Both the position numbers and the translations under genes were made by a program. A model generated the notes under the pieces. The model was not told the DNA's origin. It ran no database searches and saw only the letters and a program-made list of their open reading frames with translations. From NCBI RefSeq assembly GCF_002778315.1, contig NZ_NESA01000011.1, positions 58,539 to 122,538 of the forward strand: a stretch of 64,000 bases of DNA, in the 5' to 3' direction. This DNA is from Limnohabitans sp. JirII-31. GTDB lineage: Bacteria > Pseudomonadota > Gammaproteobacteria > Burkholderiales > Burkholderiaceae_C. Shown piece by piece: positions 27,494 to 37,522 of this stretch; the first letter of the stretch is position 1; each line of letters starts with the position of its first letter.

Positions 27494-28522
27494 ATGTCGG
27501 AGTCGGACCACACCAAACGCACACGCCGCAGCAGCGGGGCCATTACCTTGCGTGATGTGGCCATGCTGGCCGGTGTGGCCCCCATCACCGCCTCGCGTGC
27601 CATCAACACACCCGCCCAGGTATCGCCCGACGTGCTGCGCAAAGTGCAAGACGCTGTGCAGCGCACGGGCTACGTGCCCAACCGCATGGCAGGCGGTCTG
27701 GCGTCGTCGCGCAGCCGCTTGATTGCCGCTGTGGTGCCCAGCACCGTGATGTCGGTGTTCATGCAAACCATCGAGGCCTTGAACGACACCTTGTTCGATG
27801 CAGGCTACCAACTGATGTTGGGCCAATCGGGCTACTCGGCGGCCCGCGAAGAGACCTTGCTCGAAGCCATCATTGGGCGACGCCCAGACGGCATTTTTCT
27901 GACCGGCATCTTGCCCCCCGGCAAAGGCCGCACCCGACTGCTGGCCTCGGGCATTCCGGTGGTCGAAACTTGGGACTTGACCCCTACGCCGATTGACATG
28001 CTGATTGGCTTTTCTCACTCGGACATTGGCCGTGCGGTGGCCCATTTTTTGATCGGCAAAGGGCGTCGCCGCTTTGCCATGGTGCGGGCCGAAGATGAGC
28101 GCGCAGACCGCCGCACCATCGCCTTTCAAGAGGTGCTGGCCCAGCAAGGATTGCCGCCTGCTGAGGTGGTGAATGTGGGGGCCTCGCGCTCCTTGCGCAG
28201 TGGGCGCGATGCCATGGCGCACATCTTGTCGCACAGCCCCGAGGTCGATGCGATTTTTTGCAGCTCTGACTTGCTGGCTTTGGGCGTGGTGACCGAAGCG
28301 CGCGCCCAGCAGGTCTCGATTCCTGAGCGCATGGCGGTGGTCGGCTTTGGCGACGTGCCCTTTGTGGCCGACATGGAGCCCGCACTCACCACGGTGCGCA
28401 TCAACGGGGGCGACATAGGCCTTCAAGCCGCCCAGTTCTTGATGGCCCGCGCCGAAGGCCGCAGTGTTGAGCCGCGCATTGTCGATGTGGGGTTTTCCAT
28501 CGTGGAGCGTGCCAGCACCTGA
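27494..28522 (+). CDS. LacI family transcriptional regulator, GntR-like, of the aldarate cluster
   Basis: 342 aa. N-terminal helix-turn-helix ITLRDVAMLAGVAPITASRA and hinge YVPNRMAGGLASSRS, followed by an effector domain with IAAVVPSTVMSVFMQTIEALND and VVGFGDVPFVADMEPALTTVR. This sequence type resembles the gluconate/sugar-acid repressor group. Operators flank the gene on both sides, before garD and before the uronate dehydrogenase, so it likely represses both transcription units. Effector is predicted to be an aldarate or uronate (inference). Confidence 0.9.
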   Translation: MSESDHTKRTRRSSGAITLRDVAMLAGVAPITASRAINTPAQVSPDVLRKVQDAVQRTGYVPNRMAGGLASSRSRLIAAVVPSTVMSVFMQTIEALNDTLFDAGYQLMLGQSGYSAAREETLLEAIIGRRPDGIFLTGILPPGKGRTRLLASGIPVVETWDLTPTPIDMLIGFSHSDIGRAVAHFLIGKGRRRFAMVRAEDERADRRTIAFQEVLAQQGLPPAEVVNVGASRSLRSGRDAMAHILSHSPEVDAIFCSSDLLALGVVTEARAQQVSIPERMAVVGFGDVPFVADMEPALTTVRINGGDIGLQAAQFLMARAEGRSVEPRIVDVGFSIVERAST

Positions 28523-28587
28523 CTGGCGTAAACCCTAGGCTAAACCCATTGACGCGCCAAGTTGTGTTCGCTAGCATGCCTTGGCTG

Positions 28588-28607
28588 ATTTGGTAGCGCT
28601 ACCAAAT
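28588..28607. promoter_or_regulatory. Perfect palindromic LacI/GntR-type operator before uronate dehydrogenase
   Basis: ATTTGGTAGCGCTACCAAAT is a perfect 20-bp palindrome. The GGTAGCGCTACC core is typical of LacI-family regulators of the GntR type. It lies 28 bp upstream of the start of the uronate dehydrogenase operon. Confidence 0.85.
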
Positions 28608-28634
28608 TGATCTTTACCCAACCCGTCTGCTTGT

Positions 28635-29447
28635 ATGACCTCACCTGCCACACCTTTGTACAAACGCCTGTTGCTCACCGGTGCTGCGGGAGGCTTGGGA
28701 CGGGCCTTGCGGCCACGTTTGACGGCGCGCTGCGAGGTCTTGCGCGTGAGTGACCTGGCCGACTTGGGCGCAGCCCAGCCTGGCGAAGAAGTCCAGCAGG
28801 TGGCTTTGCAAGACCGCGCCGCCGTGCTGGCGCTGTTGGACGGCGTGGACGCGGTGGTTCACCTGGGTGGCCTCTCCACCGAGCACGCCTTTGACGACAT
28901 CTTGCAGGCCAACATCGTGGGTGCCTACAACCTGTACGAGGCGGCCCGCATCCATGGCACGCGCCGCATTGTGTTTGCCAGCTCCAACCATGTGACGGGC
29001 TTTTACCGCCAAGACGAAGTGGTCAACCCCACCATGCCCGTGCGCCCCGACAGCTATTACGGTCTGAGCAAAGCCTTTGGCGAAAACCTGGCGCGTTTTT
29101 ACTTTGACCGCTACGGCATCGAGACCGTGTGCTTGCGCATCGGCTCTTCGTTTCCAGAAGCCAAAGACCGGCGCATGCTGGCCACCTGGATGAGTTACGA
29201 CGACCTGGAGCGTTTGGTCGTGGCCAGCCTCAGCTCGCCCGTGGTCGGCTACAGCGTGATCTACGGCATGTCCGACAACCACCACGTGTGGTGGGACAAC
29301 ACGTCGGCCAAGCACATCGGCTACCGCCCGCAAGACAGCTCCGAGCCGTTCCGCGCGGCTGTGGAAGCACGTCAACCCACGCTCGATCTCACCGACCCCG
29401 CCGTGCTCTACCAAGGCGGTGGTTTTGTCAAAGCCGGACCTTTTTAA
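28635..29447 (+). CDS. udh: Uronate dehydrogenase (NAD-dependent, extended SDR)
   Basis: 270 aa. Cofactor motif LLTGAAGGLGRAL, VVHLGGLSTE, ASSNHVTGFYR and the YYGLSKAFGENLAR catalytic Tyr/Lys region resemble Agrobacterium/Pseudomonas Udh, as does CLRIGSSFPEAKDRRMLATW. Udh oxidises galacturonate or glucuronate to the aldarolactone. The context of lactonase, garD and gudD genes agrees. First gene of the operon controlled by the palindromic operator. Confidence 0.87.
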   Translation: MTSPATPLYKRLLLTGAAGGLGRALRPRLTARCEVLRVSDLADLGAAQPGEEVQQVALQDRAAVLALLDGVDAVVHLGGLSTEHAFDDILQANIVGAYNLYEAARIHGTRRIVFASSNHVTGFYRQDEVVNPTMPVRPDSYYGLSKAFGENLARFYFDRYGIETVCLRIGSSFPEAKDRRMLATWMSYDDLERLVVASLSSPVVGYSVIYGMSDNHHVWWDNTSAKHIGYRPQDSSEPFRAAVEARQPTLDLTDPAVLYQGGGFVKAGPF

Positions 29448-29474
29448 ACAACTCAACCAAGCCAGGAGACAACC

Positions 29475-30449
29475 ATGCCTACACGTTTGAACTTCCTCAA
29501 GACCTTCGTCGCCACAGCCTCAGTGTTCGCCCTGACGGCGCACGCCACCGAATTCCGCTCGTCAGACATCCACCCTGACGACTACCCCACCGTGCAGGCC
29601 GTGCGCCACATGGGCGAAGAGCTGAGCAAAGCCACCAACGGCAAGCACAGCATCAAGGTGTTTGCCAAATCTGCTTTGGGTCAAGAAAAAGACACCATCG
29701 AGCAAACCAAACTCGGCGCGCTGGCCATGACCCGCGTCAACGTGGCACCCATGAACAACATCTGCGCCGCCACCATGGTGCCCACCATGCCGTTCTTGTT
29801 CCGCTCCACCGAGCACATGCGCAAAGTGCTTGACGGCCCGATTGGCGAAGAAATTTTGAAAGACTGCGAGCCCCAAGGTTTTGTCGGACTGGCGTTCTAC
29901 GACTCGGGCGCACGCTCCATCTACACCGTGAAAAAACCCATCAAAACCTTGGCCGATGCCAAGGGTTTGAAAGTGCGTGTGCAGCAAAGCGACTTGTGGG
30001 TGTCCTTGCTCGAAGCCATGGGCGCCAACGCCACGCCCATGCCCTATGGCGAGGTCTACACCGCCCTCAAAACCGGTTTGGTCGATGCGGCTGAAAACAA
30101 CTACCCCAGCTACGAGAGCTCACGCCACTTCGAAGTGGCCAAGTACTACAACAAGACCGAGCACTCCATGGCGCCCGAAATTCTGTTGTTCTCCAAAAAA
30201 GTGTGGGACACCTTGTCTGCCGACGAGCAAAAGCAAATCCGTGCCGCTGCCAAAGAGTCGGTGGTCTACATGCGCAAGCTGTGGGACGAGCGTGAAACCA
30301 AATCCTTGGCCATCGTCAAAGCCGGTGGCGCTGAAATTGTGGATGTGGACAAAGCCAGCTTCCAGGCCGCGATGAAGCCGGTGTACGACAAGTTCTTGAA
30401 AGATCCCAAGTTGCAAGACATGGTCAAGCGCATCAACGCCGTCAAGTAA
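29475..30449 (+). CDS. TRAP transporter solute-binding protein (DctP family)
   Basis: 324 aa. Signal peptide ([16 protein letters not shown]), then [60 protein letters not shown] and [32 protein letters not shown]. These match sugar-acid-type DctP proteins, including those for glucuronate/galacturonate. AGGAGA ribosome site. The dctQ start follows the stop immediately. Confidence 0.92.
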   Translation: MPTRLNFLKTFVATASVFALTAHATEFRSSDIHPDDYPTVQAVRHMGEELSKATNGKHSIKVFAKSALGQEKDTIEQTKLGALAMTRVNVAPMNNICAATMVPTMPFLFRSTEHMRKVLDGPIGEEILKDCEPQGFVGLAFYDSGARSIYTVKKPIKTLADAKGLKVRVQQSDLWVSLLEAMGANATPMPYGEVYTALKTGLVDAAENNYPSYESSRHFEVAKYYNKTEHSMAPEILLFSKKVWDTLSADEQKQIRAAAKESVVYMRKLWDERETKSLAIVKAGGAEIVDVDKASFQAAMKPVYDKFLKDPKLQDMVKRINAVK

Positions 30450-30944
30450 ATGTCGACCTACACCCGTTTTTGTGCCGCCTTGGCGCGGCTGTGTTTGCAA
30501 TTGGGCGTGGCAGGTTTGATGCTGCTGATCGCCGCCGTGCTGTACCAGGTGATTGGGCGCTATGTGTTCAACGACACGCCCACCTGGGCCGAGAGTGGCG
30601 CGGTGTTGTTGGTGCTCTACGTGACCATGCTGGGCATGGCCGTGGGGGTGCGCGACGCGGGGCATATCGGGCTGGAGTCTTTGCTGGTACTGGTGCCTGA
30701 GGGCATTCGGCTCAAGATGGAACTCATGATCCACGCCTTGGTGTTGGTGTTTGGCGTGGTCATGGCCTACAACTGCGGCTTGCTGGCGCACAGCGTGTGG
30801 GACTACAAAATCCCCACCCTGGGCTTGTCAGAAGCTTTCAAATACGCGCCGCCTGCCATGGCGGGTGTGTTGATTGCATTGTTCTCTTTGGAGCACATCA
30901 TCGCGCTGCTGCGCGGTGAAGAAGTGGAGCCCTCATGGCACTGA
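30450..30944 (+). CDS. TRAP transporter small permease subunit (DctQ)
   Basis: 164 aa with four membrane helices, e.g. GVAGLMLLIAAVLYQVIGRYVFND, including the family segment GRYVFNDTPTWAESGAVLLVLYVTMLGMAVGVRDAGHIGLE. Starts directly after the binding protein stop and overlaps dctM by 10 bp. Pairs with DctM to move the substrate with sodium. Confidence 0.92.
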   Translation: MSTYTRFCAALARLCLQLGVAGLMLLIAAVLYQVIGRYVFNDTPTWAESGAVLLVLYVTMLGMAVGVRDAGHIGLESLLVLVPEGIRLKMELMIHALVLVFGVVMAYNCGLLAHSVWDYKIPTLGLSEAFKYAPPAMAGVLIALFSLEHIIALLRGEEVEPSWH

Positions 30945-32218
30945 CGATTCTGTGCGTGAGCTTCACGCTGCTGCTGTTGCTCGGCGTGCCCGTGGCTTTT
31001 TCGATTGGCTTGTCCTCGTTGGCCACTTTGCTGTACGAGGGCTTGCCCTTGGCGGTGGGCTTTCAGCAAATGATTTCGGGCATGAACCCGTTTTCATTCT
31101 TGGCCATTCCATTTTTCATTTTTGCGGGCGAGATCATGATGTACGGCGGCATTGCCGACAAGATCGTGGACTTTGCCAAGTCACTCGCAGGCCATGTGCG
31201 TGGTGGCCTGGGCATGAGCAATGTGTTGGCCTGCACCCTGTTTGGTGGCGTCAGTGGATCGCCAGTGGCCGACGTGTCGGCCATGGGCGCAGTGCTGATT
31301 CCGCAAATGAAGAAAGAGGGTTACGACGCCGACTACGCCGTCAACGTCACCACCCATGCGTCCTTGGTCGGAGCCTTGATGCCGACCAGCCACAACCTCA
31401 TCATCTTCACCTTGGCTGCCAGCGGCAAGGTCAGCATTGCGGCGCTCATCTTGGCCGGCATCGTGCCGGCCATTGTGTTGACCATTTGCAACTTGGTGGC
31501 CGCCTATGCCGTGGCGGTGAAACGTGGTTACCCCGCAGGCACCTTCCCAGGTTGGGCGGTGGTGGGGCATTCGTTCTTGCAGTCGCTGCCGGGTTTGCTA
31601 GTGGTGGTCATCATCATTGCGGGCATTTTGTCGGGGGCGTTCACGGCCACCGAGTCGGCTTCGGTGGCGGTGGTCTGGGCCTTGTTCTTGGCGGCGGTGG
31701 TCTACAAGCGTCTCACGCGTGACCAACTGCTCAAGGCCGCGGCCAAAGCTGTCAAAAGCACCGGCGCTGTGCTGCTGCTGATTGGCATCAGCTCGATGTT
31801 TGGTTACCTGATTGGCTTGTACGGCGTGGCCGAGTTGACGGGCAATATGCTGTCGGGTTTCAGCACCACACCGTGGGTCATCTTCCTGTGCGTGAACATC
31901 ATCTTGTTTGTGCTGGGCACCTTCTTGGACATGGCCGCCACCATTCTGATTTGCACGCCCATCTTCTTGCCCATCTGCCAACAAATGGGCATGAGCACCG
32001 AGCAATTTGGCATCGTCATGTTGATCAACTGCGCCCTGGGGCTCAACACCCCGCCCGTGGGCACCACCCAGTTTGTGGGCTGCACCATCGGCGGCGTGTC
32101 GGTGGGCACGGTGATGAAAACCATTTGGCCGTTCTATGGCGGCCTGATTGCTGCATTGATGCTGGTCACCTACGTACCCGCGTTCTCCATGTGGCTGCCC
32201 AACCTGATTTTGAAATAA
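30935..32218 (+). CDS. TRAP transporter large permease subunit (DctM)
   Basis: 427 aa, about 12 hydrophobic segments. Family sequences include GVPVAFSIGLSSL, PFFIFAGEIMMYGGIADKIVDFAKSLAGHVRGGLG, LFGGVSGSPVADVSAMG and GLNTPPVGTTQFVGCTIGGVSVG. Completes the TRAP transporter of the uronate/aldarate operon. Confidence 0.94.
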   Translation: MALTILCVSFTLLLLLGVPVAFSIGLSSLATLLYEGLPLAVGFQQMISGMNPFSFLAIPFFIFAGEIMMYGGIADKIVDFAKSLAGHVRGGLGMSNVLACTLFGGVSGSPVADVSAMGAVLIPQMKKEGYDADYAVNVTTHASLVGALMPTSHNLIIFTLAASGKVSIAALILAGIVPAIVLTICNLVAAYAVAVKRGYPAGTFPGWAVVGHSFLQSLPGLLVVVIIIAGILSGAFTATESASVAVVWALFLAAVVYKRLTRDQLLKAAAKAVKSTGAVLLLIGISSMFGYLIGLYGVAELTGNMLSGFSTTPWVIFLCVNIILFVLGTFLDMAATILICTPIFLPICQQMGMSTEQFGIVMLINCALGLNTPPVGTTQFVGCTIGGVSVGTVMKTIWPFYGGLIAALMLVTYVPAFSMWLPNLILK

Positions 32219-32224
32219 GCCGCT

Positions 32225-33202
32225 ATGACCACTGGCCCGCACATCCCCTTCCAAACCCAGCCGCGCTACCCAGACCCTAGCATCGAGGTGCTGGACCCAC
32301 GCTTTTTGAAATTGCGTTTGTTCAGCAGCAGCGTGGAGCAACTTGCCAGCGGTCTGCGTTGGGCCGAAGGGCCGGTGTGGTTTGGTGACGGCCGCTATCT
32401 GCTGTTGTCGGACATTCCCAACAACCGCATCATGCGTTGGGACGACGCGTCGGGCCATGTGAGTGAGTTTCGCGCCCCGTCACACAACGCCAACGGTTTG
32501 GCCCGTGACCACTTGGGGCGCTTGCTCACCTGCGAGCACCAAACACGCCGCGTCACACGCACCGAATACAACGGCCGCGTCACCGTGTTGGCCGATCACT
32601 TTGACGGCAAGCGGCTCAACTCGCCCAACGACATCGTGTGCCAGCGCACCGGCGCGGTGTGGTTCACCGATCCGCCGTTTGGCATCGGCGGCGATTGGGA
32701 GGGCGACGCCGCCCCCGCAGAGCTGCCGCACGCGGTGTACCGCATCGACCCACACAGCGGCGTCTTGCAGCAGGTGTTGATCGATCTGCAAGGCCCCAAT
32801 GGCTTGGCGTTTTCGCCCGATGAGTCGGTGTTGTATGTGGTGGAGAGCCGGGCCCAACCGCACCGCCAGGTGTGGGCCTATCGAGTTGGCAAAGACGGCG
32901 CACTGAGTGACAAACGCTTGGTGATCGACGCGCAAGGGCCAGGTGCCTTGGACGGCATTGCGGTGGATGCCACCGGCCACATCTGGTGTGGCTGGGGCAG
33001 CGATGGCTCTGTGGGGACCGATGCCGCTGCGCTTGATGGCGTGCGCGTCTTCACCCCCGAAGGCACAGCCATAGGCCACATCCACTTGCCCGAGCGTTGC
33101 GCCAACCTGTGCTTTGGCGGTGCCAAATACAACCGCTTGTTCATGGCCAGCAGCCATTCGCTGTATGCGCTGTACACCAACACCCGTGGTGCCACGGACT
33201 GA
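32225..33202 (+). CDS. SMP-30/gluconolactonase family lactonase
   Basis: 325 aa. Beta-propeller signatures: LRWAEGPVWFGDGRYLLLSDIPNNRIMRW, NGLARDHLGRLLTCEHQTRRVTR, RLNSPNDIVCQRTGAVWFTDPPFGI and GPNGLAFSPDESVLYVVES, including conserved metal-binding Glu, Asn and Asp. In this operon it likely hydrolyses the aldarolactone made by Udh. Gap of 6 bp after dctM. Confidence 0.87.
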   Translation: MTTGPHIPFQTQPRYPDPSIEVLDPRFLKLRLFSSSVEQLASGLRWAEGPVWFGDGRYLLLSDIPNNRIMRWDDASGHVSEFRAPSHNANGLARDHLGRLLTCEHQTRRVTRTEYNGRVTVLADHFDGKRLNSPNDIVCQRTGAVWFTDPPFGIGGDWEGDAAPAELPHAVYRIDPHSGVLQQVLIDLQGPNGLAFSPDESVLYVVESRAQPHRQVWAYRVGKDGALSDKRLVIDAQGPGALDGIAVDATGHIWCGWGSDGSVGTDAAALDGVRVFTPEGTAIGHIHLPERCANLCFGGAKYNRLFMASSHSLYALYTNTRGATD

Positions 33203-33220
33203 TTCCCTCTAGGAGTTTAT

Positions 33221-34189
33221 ATGACACACACACGCATGCTGCGTTGGCTCTTGGCCGCCGCTACCTTGGGCCTGGCTTGCACCGCCCACGCGTGGCCCGA
33301 CAAACCCGTGACCTTGGTGGTGCCATTTCCGCCCGGTGGCTCCACCGATTTGATCGCCCGCACCTTGGCGCCCAAGCTGCAAGAAAAGTTTGGCGGCACC
33401 TTCATCGTGGACAACAAAGCCGGTGCCACCGGCACCATTGGCACAGGGTTTGTGGCGCGCGCACCGGCTGACGGTCACACCTTGTTGGTGTCGTCCTTGG
33501 GGCCGTTGGTGATTGCCCCGCATTTGCTCAGCAAAGTGCTCTACGACGCGCTGAAAGACCTCGACCCCATCAGCGTGGCCGTGCAAGCGCCCAATGTGTT
33601 GGTGGTGCCCGCCAACTCGCCGCACAAAACCATGGCGCAGGTCTTGGCCTTTGCCAAAGCCAACCCCGACAAAATGACGTTTGCCTCTTCGGGCAACGGC
33701 AGCAGCGACCACCTCACCGCCGAGTTGTTCTGGTTGCAAACCGGCACCACAGGTGTGCACGTGCCCTACAAAGGCGGCGGCCCGGTGATGACCGATTTGC
33801 TGGGTGGGCAAGTGGACGCCTCGTTCATGAACCTCAACACCGCCATGCCGCAAATCTTGGCGGGCAAGTTGCGAGCACTCTCTATCACCAGTGCCAAGCG
33901 CTCGCCACTGTTGCCTGCGGCGCCCACGCTGGAAGAGCTGGGCATCAAAGACGCCAATGTGTATTCGTGGCAAGCCATCGCAGGCCCACGCGGTTTGCCA
34001 GCGGACCTCAAAACCAAGCTGCATGGGGCCATCTTGGCGGCCTTGAACGATCCGCAGGTCAAACCCAAATTGCTCGAACTCGGCTTTGAAATTGTGGCCA
34101 CCACGCCCGAGCAATTCAGCGCTTACCAAGCCGCTGAATTTGCCCGTTGGAAAAAACTCATCGAAGCCCGCAACATCAAAGCGGACTGA
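33221..34189 (+). CDS. Bug family solute-binding protein
   Basis: 322 aa. Signal peptide ([15 protein letters not shown]) and the Bug signatures [52 protein letters not shown] and [29 protein letters not shown] ribosome site. A second binding protein within an operon that already has a complete TRAP system; the TctAB partners are elsewhere or it acts as a sensor (inference). Confidence 0.9.
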   Translation: MTHTRMLRWLLAAATLGLACTAHAWPDKPVTLVVPFPPGGSTDLIARTLAPKLQEKFGGTFIVDNKAGATGTIGTGFVARAPADGHTLLVSSLGPLVIAPHLLSKVLYDALKDLDPISVAVQAPNVLVVPANSPHKTMAQVLAFAKANPDKMTFASSGNGSSDHLTAELFWLQTGTTGVHVPYKGGGPVMTDLLGGQVDASFMNLNTAMPQILAGKLRALSITSAKRSPLLPAAPTLEELGIKDANVYSWQAIAGPRGLPADLKTKLHGAILAALNDPQVKPKLLELGFEIVATTPEQFSAYQAAEFARWKKLIEARNIKAD

Positions 34190-34194
34190 TTGTT

Positions 34195-35526
34195 ATGACC
34201 CACACCACGCCCACCATCACCCAATTGCGCGTCATCCCCGTGGCCGGGCATGACAGCATGCTGCTCAACCTCTCGGGCGCGCACGGTGCGTTCTTCACCC
34301 GCAACCTGCTCATCCTCACCGACAGTGCGGGACGCACCGGCATTGGCGAAGTGCCCGGCGGCGAAAAAATTCGCGCCACCTTGGAGGACGCGGCCGAGCT
34401 GGTGGTCGGCCAAAGCCTGGGCCAGGTGCAAGCCGTGCTCAACCGCATGCACGCCCGTTTTGCCGACCGCGACTCGGGCGGACGCGGCTTGCAAACCTTT
34501 GACCTGCGCACCACCATCCATGCCGTCACCGCGGTGGAGTCGGCCTTGCTCGATTTGTTGGGCCAACACCTCAACGTGCCCGTGGCGGCGCTCTTGGGCG
34601 AAGGTCAGCAACGCAGCTCGGTGGAGATGTTGGGGTATTTGTTTTTCATTGGCGACCGCACCCGCACCGACTTGCCTTACCGCAACGAACAAGACTCGCA
34701 CGATGCGTGGTTCCGCTTGCGCAACGAAGAAGCCATGACGCCTGAATCGGTGGTGCGCTTGGCCGAAGCAGCGCATGCCAAATATGGCTTCAACGACTTC
34801 AAGCTCAAAGGCGGTGTGCTGGCGGGCGAGGCCGAAATTGAGGCTGTGCGTGCCTTGCACGAACGCTTTCCGCAGGCACGTGTCACGCTCGATCCCAACG
34901 GGGGCTGGCTGCTCAAAGACGCGGTGCGCCTGATGCGCGACCTGCACGGCGTGGTGGCCTACGCCGAAGACCCGTGCGGCGCCGAAGAGGGCTTCAGTGG
35001 GCGCGAGGTGATGGCCGAGTTTCGCCGCGCCACCGGCTTGCCCACCGCCACCAACATGGTGGCCACCGACTGGCGACAGCTGACCCATTCGCTCTCGCTG
35101 CAAAGCGTGGACATTCCGCTGGCCGACCCGCATTTTTGGACCATGGCCGGCTCGGTGCGTGTGGCCCAAACCTGCCGTGACTGGGGCTTGACCTGGGGCT
35201 CGCACTCCAACAACCACTTCGACGTGTCTTTGGCCATGTTCACCCATGTGGCGGCAGCGGCGCCGGGCAAGGTGACCGCCATCGACACCCACTGGATTTG
35301 GCAAGACGGCCAGGGCCTGACGCAAGAACCCCTGCAAATCATCGGCGGCCATGTGCAAGTGCCTACGCAGCCCGGCTTGGGCGTGCAGTTGGACATGGCC
35401 AAGGTCGAAGCCGCGCACCAGCTGTACTTGCAACACGGCTTGGGCGCACGCGACGATGCCATGGCCATGCAATACCTCATGCCTGGTTGGAAGTTTGACC
35501 ACAAGCGGCCCTGCATGGTGCGCTGA
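34195..35526 (+). CDS. gudD: Glucarate dehydratase
   Basis: 443 aa, enolase superfamily. [27 protein letters not shown] at the N-terminus, [13 protein letters not shown] with the catalytic Lys, VTLDPNGGW and [19 protein letters not shown] metal-ligand region, and [15 protein letters not shown] with the catalytic His. These match GudD closely. Converts D-glucarate to 5-keto-4-deoxy-glucarate. The ATG at 34195 is just after the Bug gene stop; earlier in-frame codons overlap that gene. Confidence 0.93.
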   Translation: MTHTTPTITQLRVIPVAGHDSMLLNLSGAHGAFFTRNLLILTDSAGRTGIGEVPGGEKIRATLEDAAELVVGQSLGQVQAVLNRMHARFADRDSGGRGLQTFDLRTTIHAVTAVESALLDLLGQHLNVPVAALLGEGQQRSSVEMLGYLFFIGDRTRTDLPYRNEQDSHDAWFRLRNEEAMTPESVVRLAEAAHAKYGFNDFKLKGGVLAGEAEIEAVRALHERFPQARVTLDPNGGWLLKDAVRLMRDLHGVVAYAEDPCGAEEGFSGREVMAEFRRATGLPTATNMVATDWRQLTHSLSLQSVDIPLADPHFWTMAGSVRVAQTCRDWGLTWGSHSNNHFDVSLAMFTHVAAAAPGKVTAIDTHWIWQDGQGLTQEPLQIIGGHVQVPTQPGLGVQLDMAKVEAAHQLYLQHGLGARDDAMAMQYLMPGWKFDHKRPCMVR

Positions 35527-35564
35527 TTTTTAGAACCTCATTTTTAAAACACAAAGGACTTCAC

Positions 35565-36440
35565 ATGAAGATTGGATTCATCGGCCTGGGCATCATGGGC
35601 ACGCCCATGGCGCAACACCTGCTCAATGCCCAGCACGACCTGTATGTGCGCACCCGCAGCCAAGTGCCTGCGGTGTTGAGCGCCGCCACCGTGTGTGCCA
35701 CCAACGCCGACGTGGCGCGTGCCGCCGACATCATCTTTTTGATGTTGCCCGACACGCCCGATGTGCAGAGTGTGTTGTTTGGCTCAGAGGGTGTGAGCGA
35801 AGGCTTGACGGCCGGCAAGATCGTGGTGGACATGAGCTCTATCTCGCCCATGGACACCAAGCAGTTTGCACAACAGATCAATGCCTTGGGCTGCGAGTAC
35901 TTGGATGCACCCGTCTCTGGCGGTGAAGTGGGCGCCAAAGCCGCCAGCCTGACCATCATGGTGGGCGGCGCACAAGCGACCTTTGACAAGGTCAAGCCCC
36001 TGTTCGAGTTGATGGGTAAAAACATCACCTTGGTGGGCGGCAACGGCGACGGCCAAACCACCAAGGTGGCCAACCAAATCATCGTGGCTTTGAACATCGC
36101 TGCCGTGGGCGAGGCCTTGCTGTTTGCCAGCAAAGCAGGGGCAGACCCCGCCAAAGTGCGCTCGGCCTTGATGGGTGGTTTTGCGGCCAGCCGAATTTTG
36201 GAAGTGCATGGCGAACGCATGATCAAGCGCACTTTTGACCCGGGCTTTCGCATTGCCTTGCACCAGAAAGATTTGGGGCTGGCCCTCAACGGTGCCAAGT
36301 CGATGGGCGTGTCGTTGCCGCAAACCGCGTCTGCCGCACAGCTCATGCAAGCGTGTGCAGCCAACGGCTGGGGGCAGATGGACCACTCGGCCTTGGTCAA
36401 GGCGCTGGAGTTGATGGCGGGGCACACTGTCAGCCAGTAG
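35565..36440 (+). CDS. garR: 2-hydroxy-3-oxopropionate (tartronate semialdehyde) reductase
   Basis: 291 aa, beta-hydroxyacid dehydrogenase family. Cofactor motif IGFIGLGIMGTPMAQHL, substrate-binding DAPVSGGEVGAKAASLTIMVGG and catalytic-Lys region GDGQTTKVANQIIVALNIAAVGEAL. Reduces tartronate semialdehyde to D-glycerate, the last step of the glucarate/galactarate pathway. The aldolase that would make its substrate is not nearby. Confidence 0.93.
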   Translation: MKIGFIGLGIMGTPMAQHLLNAQHDLYVRTRSQVPAVLSAATVCATNADVARAADIIFLMLPDTPDVQSVLFGSEGVSEGLTAGKIVVDMSSISPMDTKQFAQQINALGCEYLDAPVSGGEVGAKAASLTIMVGGAQATFDKVKPLFELMGKNITLVGGNGDGQTTKVANQIIVALNIAAVGEALLFASKAGADPAKVRSALMGGFAASRILEVHGERMIKRTFDPGFRIALHQKDLGLALNGAKSMGVSLPQTASAAQLMQACAANGWGQMDHSALVKALELMAGHTVSQ

Positions 36441-36449
36441 CATCCCCGC

Positions 36450-37325
36450 ATGCTTGCCCAAATTGCCGACATCACCCTGCCTATTTTTCTGATTGTGTTG
36501 GTCGGCTTTTTTTACAGCCGTGCGGCCCAACCCGACTTATCAGGTGTCAACAAACTGTTGGTCGACATTGCCTTGCCGGTGTTGATCTTTACTTCTTTGT
36601 CCACCAAAGATTTCAACCCGCATGCGGCCTTGGAATTTTCTGTGGCGGTGGTGTTGTTGGTCTTGCTCAGTGGGCTGCTCGCTTGGCCACTCAGCGGCTG
36701 GGCGGGCGTGTCGGCCCGGTCTTTTGTGCCCTGCGCCATGTTTGGCAACGTGGGCCCTATTGGCATTCCCTTGTTGGTGTTGGCCTATGGCCCCTCAGGC
36801 ATGGCCCCTGCCGTGGTGGCCTTGGTGTTGTCCAACCTCTTGCATTTCACCGTGGGCGTGGGTGTCATGAGTGGCCGTGTGGATTGGCGCATGCTCTACG
36901 CCAACCCTTTGCTGTGGTCAACGGTGTTGGGCATTGCTTGCTCGCAAGCGCACATCAACGTGCCCGTGTGGTTGGCCACACCGCTGGGCATGATCGGTCA
37001 AGTCTTGGTGCCGATGATGTTGTTGGCCTTGGGCGCGCGTTTGTCGACCAGCCGCATCACCGATATGCAGGTGGGCGTGCAAAGCGCGGTGTTGACCATG
37101 GGGGTGCGCACACTGGCCGCCTTTGTGGTGTTGGGGGGTGTGCCGTTACAGGGGGTGGATCGGGGTGCTTTGCTGCTGTTTGCGGCTTTGCCGCCTGCCG
37201 TCTTCAACTACATGCTGGCCGACCGCTTCAACCAGCAGCCCAACCAAGTGGCCTCGATGGTCATCGTGGCACACGTCACCAGCTTGGCGTTTTTGCCGCT
37301 GGGGATTTGGTTGGCGTTTCTTTGA
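36450..37325 (+). CDS. AEC family transporter (auxin efflux carrier-like)
   Basis: 291 aa with about ten hydrophobic segments; N-terminal PIFLIVLVGFFYSRA and central FVPCAMFGNVGPIGIPLLVLAYG, C-terminal AALPPAVFNYMLADRFNQQPNQVASMV. AEC carriers export or import small carboxylates. It starts 9 bp after garR and probably belongs to the same operon. The last 116 bp are duplicated at 41453-41568, on the far side of the accessory island. Confidence 0.88.
   Translation: MLAQIADITLPIFLIVLVGFFYSRAAQPDLSGVNKLLVDIALPVLIFTSLSTKDFNPHAALEFSVAVVLLVLLSGLLAWPLSGWAGVSARSFVPCAMFGNVGPIGIPLLVLAYGPSGMAPAVVALVLSNLLHFTVGVGVMSGRVDWRMLYANPLLWSTVLGIACSQAHINVPVWLATPLGMIGQVLVPMMLLALGARLSTSRITDMQVGVQSAVLTMGVRTLAAFVVLGGVPLQGVDRGALLLFAALPPAVFNYMLADRFNQQPNQVASMVIVAHVTSLAFLPLGIWLAFL
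37210..37325 (+). repeat. 116-bp direct repeat, left copy (3' end of AEC gene)
   Basis: Ungapped match to 41453-41568 with 4 mismatches in 116 positions, ending at the TGA of the AEC gene. The two copies frame the island and the copy here completes a functional AEC reading frame. Confidence 0.9.
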
Positions 37326-37522
37326 CGGTCGGGTTGTGCGCGACAAGCTCACAGACTGAAGCAGGTCTGAAAACCATCAGTGGTTGTTGGGCAACTTGTT
37401 CAGGGTGGTTTCTTTTCGTTGCTCTACGTAGGTGATGCTTTGCTTTGAAAGTTCGCTTGGAAGACACGTGATTGACGCGAGTATTTGGCGGTCAGCTGTT
37501 CATTGACGTCTGAGAAAAATGC

